Shown here piece after piece: positions 44,113 through 51,697 of a stretch of DNA of 55,993 nt. Numbering within the stretch: the stretch's first letter is position 1; each line of letters begins with the position of its first letter. The stretch covers positions 1 to 55,993 of the forward strand of contig NZ_JACRTC010000010.1 in NCBI RefSeq assembly GCF_014385095.1, given 5' to 3'. The notes beneath the pieces were generated by a model. It made no database searches. It had not been told where the DNA came from and was given only the letters and a program-made list of their open reading frames with translations. The translations under genes and the position numbers were made by a program. This DNA is from Zongyangia hominis. Lineage in GTDB: Bacteria; Bacillota; Clostridia; Oscillospirales; Ruminococcaceae.

Positions 44113-44940
44113 CTAAAATTTAAAGGTTTCATTGTAAAAATCGGACAGGTTTTGGAGATAGTCGGTGGGGGCCGCGCCGCAGATGCGGGAAAAATCGCGG
44201 ATGAAGTGGGACTGGTCGTAGAACCCGGCCTCCTGGGCCGTGAGGGTGAGGGAGTCCGCGCCCTCCCGCATCCGGGAGAGGATTAGATTTACCCGCAGCA
44301 CCCGAGCGAAGGTCTTGGCCGACATCCCCACATATTCCCCAAAGAGGCGGCTGAGGTGCCGGGCGCTGTACCCGGTCTCCTGGGCGAGGGCCGAAATGGA
44401 GAGCATCCCGTCCGTCTCCCGCAGCCTTTTGAGTCCATGGAGGACGGCGGCCGGCCGCTCCCGTCCCTCGATGATCTTTAAAAGCAGGGCGTCGAGCCCC
44501 GCGATGAAGGCCCCGGTGGAGGAAGATTCCTCCGCAATCCGGGCGACTTCGGGGGTGAGGGCCGCCGAGACGGCGGAGAGGGGAAGCCGCCGGTCGCTCA
44601 GTTCCTCCTGGGGCAAATGGGCAAAGAGGGAAAGGGTGCCGGGGAGAAACTCCACGAAGACCCGGGGCGGACAGGTGGCAAAGTCGTTATGGACCACCGC
44701 CGCCTGGGTGGTGGCGCCCCAGATGAGCCCCTCCACCCGGTCGGGGCGCAGGATGAAGATCAGGCAGCCGCTGGCGTCGGGGATGAGGGTCAGGCTCTCC
44801 CCCGCCTGTCCCGGGCTGCCGGGGAAGATGAGGGTGTAGTGGGCGATGAGCCCCCGCAGCGCCGGATGGGGCCGCAGATAGATGTGGGTGTCCGTCCGCC
44901 CCATGAGGAGGTGGGAGGGGATGTCGTTGGGTGAAATCAT
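44113..44940 (-). CDS. AraC-family transcriptional regulator
   Basis: A 275-residue regulator. The N-terminal half (about 20-150) is an effector-binding region with AraC/DUF6597-like features (LRPHPALRGLIAHYTLIF). The C-terminal half has two helix-turn-helix units: SISALAQETGYSARHLSRLFGEYVGMSAKTFARVLRVN and TLTAQEAGFYDQSHFIRDFSRICGAAPTDYL. Targets may include the VOC gene downstream or the divergent phosphodiesterase gene. GAAAGGAGG precedes the ATG. Confidence 0.92.
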   Translation of the reverse strand: MISPNDIPSHLLMGRTDTHIYLRPHPALRGLIAHYTLIFPGSPGQAGESLTLIPDASGCLIFILRPDRVEGLIWGATTQAAVVHNDFATCPPRVFVEFLPGTLSLFAHLPQEELSDRRLPLSAVSAALTPEVARIAEESSSTGAFIAGLDALLLKIIEGRERPAAVLHGLKRLRETDGMLSISALAQETGYSARHLSRLFGEYVGMSAKTFARVLRVNLILSRMREGADSLTLTAQEAGFYDQSHFIRDFSRICGAAPTDYLQNLSDFYNETFKF

Positions 44941-44972
44941 GGCGGCCCTCCTTTCAGAGCGTCGGTGCTTCC

Positions 44973-45002
44973 ATTGTACCCCGGAAGGAGGGCCCTTGTA
45001 AA
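44973..45002 (-). promoter_or_regulatory. Promoter of the AraC-type regulator
   Basis: On the minus strand TTTACA, 18-bp spacer, TACAAT. It diverges from the promoter at 45039. Confidence 0.7.
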
Positions 45003-45038
45003 GGAGGGGAGGGGCGGAAAGATCTGGGAGAAGGGTGG

Positions 45039-45067
45039 TTGTCTTCCGGGGACAAGGCGGGTATAAT
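45039..45067 (+). promoter_or_regulatory. Promoter of the phosphodiesterase-birA operon
   Basis: TTGTCT (45039-45044), 17-bp spacer, TATAAT (45062-45067). Confidence 0.8.
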
Positions 45068-45101
45068 AGAGGAAGTTTGAAGAAAAAAGGAGGCGTCGGC
45101 C

Positions 45102-45578
45102 ATGCGCATCGTGGTGTTTTCCGATTCCCACCGGGACTTTTTCGGGCTCAAAAAGGTGGTGGAGGCCCAGCCCGCCGCCGCGCTTTTCCTCCATCTGGGG
45201 GACCATATCCGGGACATGGAGGACATCCGGAACTGCTATCCCGAAAAAGCGGTGCTGGGGGTGCCCGGCAACTGCGACTATGGCAGCGACGCGCCCCTTA
45301 CCCGGGTCATCGAGGAGGGCGGCGTGCGCATCGCCATGGCCCACGGCCACACGCTGGGAGTGAAAGGGAGTCTCGAGCCCCTCAAAAAGTGGACCCGGGA
45401 GGAGGACGCTCAGATCGCCCTGTTCGGTCACACCCATGTACCGGTGTGTAGCTACGAGGACGGGCTCTACCTCCTCAATCCCGGCAGTCTCGGCCATCCC
45501 CGGGACGGAAGGCCCTCCTATGGCATTATCGATATCACTCCTAATGGTATAGTAACAAATATAATATACTTAAAGTAA
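45102..45578 (+). CDS. YfcE/MJ0936-family metallophosphoesterase
   Basis: A 158-residue phosphodiesterase. The calcineurin-like metal motifs are complete: DSH (about 7-9), LGDH (about 31-34), GNCD (about 56-59), HGH (about 81-83) and GHTH (about 111-114). The family acts on small phosphodiesters with Mn; the natural substrate is unknown. birA follows 18 bp later in the same operon. Confidence 0.92.
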   Translation: MRIVVFSDSHRDFFGLKKVVEAQPAAALFLHLGDHIRDMEDIRNCYPEKAVLGVPGNCDYGSDAPLTRVIEEGGVRIAMAHGHTLGVKGSLEPLKKWTREEDAQIALFGHTHVPVCSYEDGLYLLNPGSLGHPRDGRPSYGIIDITPNGIVTNIIYLK

Positions 45579-45596
45579 TAAAAGGGACGATCAAAC

Positions 45597-46370
45597 ATGG
45601 AATTACAGAATCTAACCACCCAGGTGCTGGGACAAAACTGTATCTATCTCGACGAGGTGGATTCCACCAATGACTATCTCAAGCGGGAGGGAGAGCGTCT
45701 GCCCCACGGCACGGTGGTCATCGCCGAACGCCAGGTGGCGGGCAAGGGACGGCTGGGGCGCCAGTGGGCCCCCACCGATCGGGAGGCCCTAGCCATGAGC
45801 CTGCTCCTGCGTCCCTTTTTGCTCAAACAGATGGCCGCCCTGCCGCTGGTATGCGGTATGGCGGTGGCCCGGGCGCTGGAGGGCCTCACGAAGGAGAGCT
45901 TTGGCATCAAGTGGACCAACGATGTGGTGACAGGGGGCAAAAAGGTCTGCGGCATCCTCTGCGAATCCCGGGTGATGGCCGGGGAGAGCTGGGCCGTTTG
46001 CGGCATGGGGGTCAATTTGGTGCAGACGGAGGAGGACTTCGCCGCCCGGGACCTGCCCTATGCCACCAGTGTGGCGGCGGCCACCGGTGTGAAAGTGGAG
46101 CCCTTTGCCGTGGCGGCCCGGATTCTCAATGAGCTGGAACCGCTTTGCGAGCGCTTTGCCGCCGCCGGTTTCGGCGCGCTGCGGGAGGAATACGGGCGCC
46201 AATGTGTGACGCTGGGCCGTCAGGTCCGGGTGACCGACGGCGGCAGGACGCTGGAGGGCACCGCGCTGGACGTGGGAGAAGACGGCAACCTGATTTTACA
46301 TGTGGATGGGAAAGTGGTGCACATCGCCGCCGGGGAGGCATCCGTCCGGGGGATGTACGGCTACATCTAA
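45597..46370 (+). CDS. birA: Biotin-[acetyl-CoA carboxylase] ligase
   Basis: A 257-residue biotin protein ligase without the N-terminal DNA-binding domain, so it is a group I enzyme and not a repressor. DEVDSTNDYLKR, the biotinyl-AMP loop GKGRLGRQW (about 50-58) and GIKWTNDVV are present, and a C-terminal SH3-like domain (about 210-257) follows. It attaches biotin to carboxylase carrier proteins. AAAAGGGA precedes the ATG. Confidence 0.94.
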   Translation: MELQNLTTQVLGQNCIYLDEVDSTNDYLKREGERLPHGTVVIAERQVAGKGRLGRQWAPTDREALAMSLLLRPFLLKQMAALPLVCGMAVARALEGLTKESFGIKWTNDVVTGGKKVCGILCESRVMAGESWAVCGMGVNLVQTEEDFAARDLPYATSVAAATGVKVEPFAVAARILNELEPLCERFAAAGFGALREEYGRQCVTLGRQVRVTDGGRTLEGTALDVGEDGNLILHVDGKVVHIAAGEASVRGMYGYI

Positions 46371-46404
46371 AAAAGAAGCGCCGGAATCCACCGGCGCTTC
46401 TTTT
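46371..46404 (+). terminator. Terminator after birA
   Basis: AAAAGAAGCGCCGG/CCGGCGCTTCTTTT hairpin. Confidence 0.9.
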
Positions 46405-46440
46405 ACCATATATTATATTTTTGTGGAATAATACTATTTG

Positions 46441-47070
46441 TTAATCATCGTTTTCCCGGATGCTCACATAGCTGGCGATGAGGTCCACCGCATTTTCCAA
46501 ACCGATGGCGTCGGTATTCAGGCACAGGTGGTAATTGTCCACATGGCCCCATTTGAGCCCGGTGTAGAAATTGTAGTAAGCGGCCCGCTTCTTATCGGTC
46601 TTGCGGATGATATCCTCGGCATCGGAGGGGTCCAGTTCATACTGGCGGGTGGCCCGGCGCACGCGGCTGGCCCAGTCGGAGGTGAGGAAGATGTTGATGC
46701 AGCTGGGGTCGTCGGCCAGGACATAGTCGGCGCAGCGCCCGACGATGACACAGGAGCCCTTGGCCGCAATGGAGCGGATGATGTCCGACTGGATGATAAA
46801 GAGTTTGTCTGCGAGGGGAAGTCCATCATAGGAAGCGGCATTGTAGGTGGTGGCGGTGGTTCCGAACATGGACAGGGCATAGAGCAGACTGTTGGTGGCT
46901 TTTTGATCGGCCTTTTCGAAGAGTTCCGCGTCGAGGCCGCTGGAACGGGCAGCCATGGCGATGATCTCCTTGTCATAGAAGGGGACGCCCAATTTCTTCG
47001 CCAAATTCTCGCCGACTTCTTTGCCGCCGCTGCCATACTGCCGGCTAATGGTGATGATGGTTTTTTTCAT
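46441..47070 (-). CDS. Cytidylate kinase-like family protein
   Basis: A 209-residue P-loop kinase: TIITISRQYGSGGKEVGENLAKKLG is the Walker A region of the cytidylate-kinase-like family (Cmk-like 2), with CVIVGRCADYVL and later the Arg-rich lid (SRVRRATRQYEL). Family members are not shown to be true CMP kinases, so the substrate is open. The ATG at 47070 has GAGAGAGGG eight bases upstream; a GTG three codons earlier is less likely. Confidence 0.87.
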   Translation of the reverse strand: MKKTIITISRQYGSGGKEVGENLAKKLGVPFYDKEIIAMAARSSGLDAELFEKADQKATNSLLYALSMFGTTATTYNAASYDGLPLADKLFIIQSDIIRSIAAKGSCVIVGRCADYVLADDPSCINIFLTSDWASRVRRATRQYELDPSDAEDIIRKTDKKRAAYYNFYTGLKWGHVDNYHLCLNTDAIGLENAVDLIASYVSIRENDD

Positions 47071-47155
47071 GTGATACACCCTCTCTCTTTTGTCATAAGG
47101 ACGGGATTGTGAAGATTATCTAAAACTTTTAAACATTATAAAAGTTTACATGTTT

Positions 47156-47184
47156 ATTATGCACTTTATCCCGGGCTCCGTCAA
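47156..47184 (-). promoter_or_regulatory. Promoter of the cytidylate-kinase-like gene
   Basis: On the minus strand TTGACG, 17-bp spacer, CATAAT. A second TATAAT lies about 20 bp further downstream. Confidence 0.65.
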
Positions 47185-47248
47185 TTGCTATTTTATCTAA
47201 TAATTTAGTCTTTGTTTTGCTAAAGCGATTAAAAAAAGACCTTTCCTA

Positions 47249-47283
47249 CAAAAAAAGGGGGCCGGAAGTCCGGCCCCCTTTAT
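47249..47283 (-). terminator. Terminator after the trkA pair
   Basis: GGGGGCCGG/CCGGCCCCC hairpin; on the minus strand it is followed by TTTTTTT. Confidence 0.9.
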
Positions 47284-47294
47284 CATAGAGGTAA

Positions 47295-47954
47295 TTATTC
47301 TAAACGAAGCATCTTGGTCAGGTCGTGGATGATGGTATCCTTGGCGATAACGAGAATCCGATCGCCGGAGAGGATGGTGGTATTACCGCGGGGGATGAGC
47401 AGGACGTCGTCCCGGGTGATGGTGCAGATGACGCAATCCTGGGGCAGGCGCAGCTCCGACAGAGTGATGCCGTCCAAGGCGTAGTTTTTGGGCACCAGCA
47501 GCTCGATGATGGAGGCTTCCCCCCGGTTGAGGGCCAGGAGCTGGCGGATGCGGGAAGTGTCCACTTCCCGCTCCAAAAGCCGGGCGATGTTGTCGGTGGA
47601 GCTGATGGGGATATCCACTCCCAGGGCCTTCATGACCTCCAAATTGCGGGGGTTGTTGACACGGGCCACCGTCTTGGGAACGCTGAAATGCCGCTTGGCC
47701 AGCTGACAGGCGATGAGGTTGTCCTCGTCCCGCCCGGTGACGCTCACCAGCGCATCGGCGGTTTCCGCCTCCGCCTCCGAGAGGCCTTCCAGGGTGGTGC
47801 CGTCCCCGTTGACCACCGGCAGTTCCAAATGCTCGGCCAAATTGGCGCAGATTTTCTTGTTGACTTCGATAATATGGGGCTGGTGGCCATGAGCCAAGAG
47901 GGTCTTGGACAGATAATAGCCGACCTTTCCGCCGCCGACAACGATGACTTTCAT
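47295..47954 (-). CDS. TrkA-family potassium channel regulatory protein (second)
   Basis: A 219-residue RCK protein: Rossmann GGGKVGYYLSKTL (about 7-19) and a C-terminal RCK_C domain (about 140-219). It should gate a TrkH/KtrB-type K+ channel in response to nucleotides; RCK_C domains of Firmicutes can also bind c-di-AMP. No channel subunit is encoded in the window. The start follows GGGGAGG. It is downstream of the other TrkA protein on the same strand. Confidence 0.88.
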   Translation of the reverse strand: MKVIVVGGGKVGYYLSKTLLAHGHQPHIIEVNKKICANLAEHLELPVVNGDGTTLEGLSEAEAETADALVSVTGRDEDNLIACQLAKRHFSVPKTVARVNNPRNLEVMKALGVDIPISSTDNIARLLEREVDTSRIRQLLALNRGEASIIELLVPKNYALDGITLSELRLPQDCVICTITRDDVLLIPRGNTTILSGDRILVIAKDTIIHDLTKMLRLE

Positions 47955-48018
47955 AAAAATCCTCCCCGCCGCGCTTTTGGCGGCCTGTGCTGGATATCGT
48001 AAAATTGATGATACGCAG

Positions 48019-48045
48019 GGCGCCGCGCGCTCGCGGCGCCCTGTC
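48019..48045. other. Strong GC hairpin between the two trkA genes
   Basis: CAGGGCGCCGCG and CGCGGCGCCCTG form an almost perfect dyad with a GCT loop. There is no T-run. It may stabilise or process the mRNA. Confidence 0.55.
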
Positions 48046-48181
48046 TGCGCTGGGTCCCCGCAGAAGCGGCGTCTGGGGACACAGGGCAAAAACAGGAACC
48101 AGAGACTATTTTTTGCAGCTGCGCTATAAAAACGGACAGGCGCGGGTTTTACGTTTCGCGCTGTTTGTCCGATGGGCGGCG

Positions 48182-48802
48182 CTAGTGAACCATGCTGGCG
48201 ACCACCAGCCGGTCGTCTTCCCGCAAGATATAATCCCGCTCCATGGCCGGGTGGAAGAGGCCTTTGCTGTTGAGGACCCCGAAGAGCTGGTGCTCCGGCT
48301 CCATTTGAAGCTCCTTCATGGTGCCGCCCGCCATCTGGGCCGGCAGGTCATGGGTGGTGAAGCGGACGGTAGAAGTGCCGAAGGCCATATACTCACCGAT
48401 GTCGGTGTCGGCCAACGCGGAACAGATGGAGGAGACCGTCAGGTTGGTGGGGCATACCGTATGGATACCGATGTGGGAGAAAATCTCCTCCCGGCTGGGG
48501 TCGTAAATCCGGCAGATAACCACCGGCACATGGAATATCTCCTTGGCCATCTGGGAGGCCATGATATTGACGTTGTCGTTGGGGGTGACGCAGATGACGG
48601 CGTCGCAGTTTTCGATGCCCGCGTTGCGCAGCACATCCAAGTCGATGGGCACGCCCGCCACGGTGATGCCGCAAAAATCGTCGTCCAGCCGGTCAAAGCT
48701 TTCCTCTTCCTTGTCCAGCACCGAGACGTCATGGTTCATCCGGCACAGGATGGAAGCGAGCCGCGAGCCCGCCTTCCGGCAGCCGATAATGAGAATGTTC
48801 AT
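48182..48802 (-). CDS. TrkA-family potassium channel regulatory protein (first)
   Basis: A 206-residue RCK protein: NILIIGCRKAGSRLASIL (about 2-19) is an atypical glycine motif (GCRKAG in place of GxGxxG) and may weaken NAD binding. The rest follows TrkA_N (TVAGVPIDLDVLRNAGIENCDAVICVT) and RCK_C. It probably pairs with the neighbouring TrkA protein. GGAAAGGG precedes the ATG. Confidence 0.86.
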   Translation of the reverse strand: MNILIIGCRKAGSRLASILCRMNHDVSVLDKEEESFDRLDDDFCGITVAGVPIDLDVLRNAGIENCDAVICVTPNDNVNIMASQMAKEIFHVPVVICRIYDPSREEIFSHIGIHTVCPTNLTVSSICSALADTDIGEYMAFGTSTVRFTTHDLPAQMAGGTMKELQMEPEHQLFGVLNSKGLFHPAMERDYILREDDRLVVASMVH

Positions 48803-48963
48803 AAAGAATTCCCTTTCCTTATCACAAAATGGCGGGACCAGCCGCCCAATCAAAGAATAGTAACGGAAAAATAAAAGAAAATACCCCAAATGCGTCACCA
48901 AAAGGATGCGTTTTGCTAAGATAGCAATAGATGCAGGAAAACCGCGGGGGTGTTTCTGCGGCT

Positions 48964-48991
48964 ATTATATCACAACTGGATAGAAAAGCAA
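48964..48991 (-). promoter_or_regulatory. Promoter of the trkA pair
   Basis: On the minus strand TTGCTT, 16-bp spacer, TATAAT with TGA before it. A leader of about 150 nt follows; no c-di-AMP riboswitch signature was seen. Confidence 0.7.
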
Positions 48992-49064
48992 CCGAAACTC
49001 CGGTTGGGCAATGCGGGATTTTACCGCCGTTTGCAACCGGTGGAGTCAGAAGAGGAGGACCCTA

Positions 49065-49199
49065 ATGAGCATAGTATTGACCGTGTCCGCCCTGTTATTA
49101 TCCGTTTCTTTCTGGGGAGGGTTTCTTCTTTGCGCCATGCTCTCCTCCGGCGCCCGGGAAGAGCGGGGCGGGGAGGGAGATGATTTTGTAACCAAATGA
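49065..49199 (+). CDS. Small membrane protein, 44 residues
   Basis: One hydrophobic helix (SIVLTVSALLLSVSFWGGFLLCAML, about 2-26, shown in shorter blocks here) and a charged C-terminus (GAREERGGEGDD). AGAGGAGG sits seven bases before the ATG. The function is unknown; the initiation signal makes it credible. Confidence 0.6.
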   Translation: MSIVLTVSALLLSVSFWGGFLLCAMLSSGAREERGGEGDDFVTK

Positions 49200-49332
49200 T
49201 GCGAATGCCGAAATGGTGCGGACATATTTTTGTGTTATCATAAAGCCACAAAACGCCGCGCCAAGAAATAGGAAGTGCGCGGGGCCCTTGCGACGCGGCC
49301 CCGCGCGGTGGTGCCTAAAGGAGGAGAAAAAG

Positions 49333-49806
49333 ATGGCAAACGCCTTTGTTTATGTTAGCCCCGTGGGGGAACTGCTGCTGCGGGAAGAAGGACAAGCACT
49401 CACCGGCGTACACTTTGGCGGCCAAACGGCCCTGCGCGAGGGGGACCGCTTGGAAGAGTCCCTTCTCCTGCGCCAGGCGGCCCGGGAGCTGGACGAGTAT
49501 TTCGCGGGGGAGCGCCGCCGGTTTTCCCTGCCCCTTGCCCCCAAAGGGACGCCCTTCCAGCAAAAGGTCTGGGCGGCGCTTTTAGAGATTCCCTACGGTG
49601 AAACGAGGACTTACGGACAGATCGCCGCCGCCATCGGCCAGCCCACGGCCTGCCGGGCGGTGGGGATGGCCAACAACAAAAACCCCATCGCCATCGTTGT
49701 TCCCTGCCACCGGGTGGTGGGGGCAAACGGCTCCCTGACCGGCTATGCAGGCGGGTTGTCCGTGAAAGAAAAGCTCTTACAATTGGAACAGGAGGAAACC
49801 CCATGA
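49333..49806 (+). CDS. ogt: Methylated-DNA-protein-cysteine methyltransferase
   Basis: A 157-residue O6-alkylguanine repair protein. The active-site motif IVVPCHRVV is intact, with GTPFQQKVWAALLEIPYGETRTYGQIA (the DNA-binding helix-turn-helix) before it. It repairs O6-methylguanine by accepting the alkyl group on Cys. Start at 49333 after AGGAGAAAA. It overlaps the next small gene by four bases. Confidence 0.95.
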   Translation: MANAFVYVSPVGELLLREEGQALTGVHFGGQTALREGDRLEESLLLRQAARELDEYFAGERRRFSLPLAPKGTPFQQKVWAALLEIPYGETRTYGQIAAAIGQPTACRAVGMANNKNPIAIVVPCHRVVGANGSLTGYAGGLSVKEKLLQLEQEETP

Positions 49807-49928
49807 CCGATCATAGAAGCAAAATGTTTTCCATCCTTCGGGGAGTGGCCGTCGTGGCGGCGCTCGCGTTGGTGGCGGCGGGACTGTGGCTGACCTTTGG
49901 CAGCACCTACTGTCCGCCGCTGACCTAA
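49803..49928 (+). CDS. Small membrane protein, 41 residues
   Basis: Starts in an ATGA overlap with the ogt stop, with CAGGAGG before it. It has a single hydrophobic helix (about 14-31) and ends STYCPPLT. No family recognised; the coupled start and hydrophobic pattern support expression. Confidence 0.55.
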   Translation: MTDHRSKMFSILRGVAVVAALALVAAGLWLTFGSTYCPPLT

Positions 49929-49940
49929 GGAGGGAGCGCC

Positions 49941-50237
49941 ATGGAACTGATTTTTTCCACCGTCCTATTCTTTTGTGGGCTGGCGGTTGCAGCCGCGGTG
50001 CTGGGACTGGCCCTCTACCATATCGTCAAGAGGCGCCGGCGGCTCTTTTGCGCACTCTATGCCCTATGCGCCGCCGGCTACGGCGTGCTGGCCGCCGCCA
50101 ATCTCATCCACCAAAGCAGCGGCATCGCCTGCGCCATGACCCCGGCGACCCAGCTGATCATTTTTGGGGGCCTGCTTTTGCTCCATCTCGTCTTCTTATG
50201 GGATTGCGTCCGGCTCCTGCCGGAAAGCGGGAAGTAA
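49941..50237 (+). CDS. Small polytopic membrane protein
   Basis: A 98-residue protein with three predicted membrane segments (about 4-26, 36-55, 69-90) and a basic cytoplasmic loop (KRRRR). No family is recognised. AAGGAGGG precedes the ATG. It lies 12 bp after the 41-residue gene, so ogt and both small genes are one operon. Confidence 0.7.
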   Translation: MELIFSTVLFFCGLAVAAAVLGLALYHIVKRRRRLFCALYALCAAGYGVLAAANLIHQSSGIACAMTPATQLIIFGGLLLLHLVFLWDCVRLLPESGK

Positions 50238-50253
50238 GCGGCGCCACCTTTGA

Positions 50254-50292
50254 GAAAAAAGTCCCGGCGGAATCTTCCGCCGGGACTTTTTT
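50254..50292 (+). terminator. Terminator after the ogt operon
   Basis: AAAAAAGTCCCGGCGG/CCGCCGGGACTTTTTT hairpin. Confidence 0.93.
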
Positions 50293-50429
50293 GTGGAGCG
50301 AAGGGGAGAATTTGTCCCATTGCGCGCCGCGCTGCGGGCTGCTGGGCCGAGCGCCTGCCGCTTTCGTAGGCGGTCCGGGATGGACGGTAGTCCTTCCATG
50401 GGTGGGAAAGGGGCGCAAAGGGACCGGTT

Positions 50430-51158
50430 TTAAGGCCGGTCCCTTCTCGCTGGGAGCGCCGGGGCGTCTTCCAGGGTGAGCTTTTGGACCCACCGCTTCA
50501 CCGGCGCCCACTGGAGCAGGGCGAAGAGAAGGCAGGCCCCGCCGGCGTTGAGGATGATGTCGTCGATATCGCAGCTGCCGGTGAGGAGGAGAAACTGGGA
50601 GAGCTCGATCCCCGCCACGATCAGCACCATGGCAGGGATAAACCGCCGCCAGGAGCGCAGACGGGGGAAGAGCGCCGGCAGGAAGAAGGCAAAGGGCATC
50701 ATGGCGCACAGGTTGCCGAGGAGATTGGTGAGGATGACCCGGGGTGGGAGGTCGCCGGTAAAGATGGCGAGGACAAACTCCCCAATGGTACGAAAGGGGA
50801 GCAAGTTGAGGGAGGTTTGCAGGTAGCGGGTGAAAGCCTCCCCGCTCCACCCGATGGGGCGCAACGCGCTGCGCCCGAAAAACACATCAAAGAGGGTAAA
50901 GGAGAGCAGCAGCCAGAGATAGAGGATAAAAAAGAGAGCCAAAGAAAAGACGGCGAGCCTCCGGGGCCAGGGAGGGAGCAGGGTCCTGCCAAGAGCCAGG
51001 GAGCCGAGATAAAAGCACAGGCATCCCACGCACAATACCCCCACCTTCCCGATGGGGGACAGGGAGAGGGCGAGGCTCCCGTAAACAAAACAGGCGAAGG
51101 CGGCTCCGGACAACAGATAGCAAACGAGGGCGCACACCCGGTAGACGGCAGTTTTCAT
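50430..51158 (-). CDS. VanZ family protein
   Basis: A 242-residue membrane protein with about six hydrophobic segments. LNLLPFRTIGEF, LTNLLGNLCAMMPFAFFLPALFP and GIELSQFLLLTGSCDIDDIILNAGGACL are VanZ-family hallmarks. Members occur beside glycopeptide resistance and envelope genes, but this one stands alone, with no van genes nearby. GGAGG precedes the ATG; the frame is open to 51461. Confidence 0.9.
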   Translation of the reverse strand: MKTAVYRVCALVCYLLSGAAFACFVYGSLALSLSPIGKVGVLCVGCLCFYLGSLALGRTLLPPWPRRLAVFSLALFFILYLWLLLSFTLFDVFFGRSALRPIGWSGEAFTRYLQTSLNLLPFRTIGEFVLAIFTGDLPPRVILTNLLGNLCAMMPFAFFLPALFPRLRSWRRFIPAMVLIVAGIELSQFLLLTGSCDIDDIILNAGGACLLFALLQWAPVKRWVQKLTLEDAPALPARRDRP

Positions 51159-51192
51159 GTCAAAACCTCCCGGCGATGTCGTTATTAGCAAA

Positions 51193-51198
51193 AGTATA
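51193..51198 (-). promoter_or_regulatory. Extended -10 of the VanZ gene
   Basis: On the minus strand TGT then TATACT, about 35 bp before the gene. Confidence 0.5.
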
Positions 51199-51477
51199 AC
51201 ATATTTCTTACGGAAAATGGGGTAATTTAGCGAAAAAGAGGGAAAACCAAGGGCGCGTCGTCCCCCGGTCCAGTGAAACGGACGCCGCCCCCCGCCGGGG
51301 AGGCCGGCGCTTTCCCAGAGGGGTAAGGCGCTTGCTATGCCGGGGAGGGCGGGACGTTCATTGGAACGGGGCGGCCCAAAAGACGGCTGAAAGCTCCGGC
51401 GGCGGTGGGAAGGGGCGGGAGCAAGCCGGTGGAGAAGGTGAAAATCGGTAATTTTCTGCAAAAAACCTGTTCTTTCG

Positions 51478-51506
51478 TTGCCCCTTTCCAGACAAAATGA
51501 TATAAT
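51478..51506 (+). promoter_or_regulatory. Promoter of the REC/HD-GYP/GGDEF gene
   Basis: TTGCCC (51478-51483), 17-bp spacer, TATAAT (51501-51506). The preceding 250 bp (51210-51470) are GC-rich and hold no recognised feature. Confidence 0.7.
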
Positions 51507-51543
51507 TTTTACTGTATCTACTCTTTTTAAGGAGTATACGCAA

Positions 51544-51638
51544 GGAAGCGCTTATGCCCAGCTTCGGGGCGGAAGAAGAGCCCGAGACGGCCCTTTGTCC
51601 GGAGGGACCGACCTACCGGCAGAGGGCCGCGCGCTTCC
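51544..51638 (+). ncRNA. Structured mRNA leader, unknown class
   Basis: GGAAGCGC (51544-51551) pairs perfectly with GCGCTTCC (51631-51638). Inside, GGCCCT (about 51589) pairs with AGGGCC (about 51622), enclosing the hairpin GTCC-GGAG-GGAC, and a GCCC/GGGC arm lies at about 51557-51570. The layout is a nested, branched RNA in the 5' leader of a c-di-GMP-type signalling gene. It matches no riboswitch class that I recognise. Confidence 0.45.
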
Positions 51639-51649
51639 CGGGAGCTTGA
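51554..51649 (+). CDS. Possible 31-residue leader ORF
   Basis: ATG at 51554 with AAGGA seven bases upstream, ending at TGA 51647-51649. It encodes a mixed charged peptide (PSFGAEEEPETALCPEGP...). It overlaps the structured leader, and its ribosome-binding site is in the closing stem, so it could be a regulatory leader peptide or chance. Confidence 0.3.
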   Translation: MPSFGAEEEPETALCPEGPTYRQRAARFPGA

Positions 51650-51697
51650 GAGCACAGTTTCGCCTGTGCGCCGGGCCGGGGAAAAGGAGGGATTTAC

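Noticed and set aside
48803..48960. c-di-AMP (ydaO-type) riboswitch before the trkA pair
   Set aside because: I looked for the conserved GGGG and AGGUACGGGGG-type blocks of this class and did not see them.
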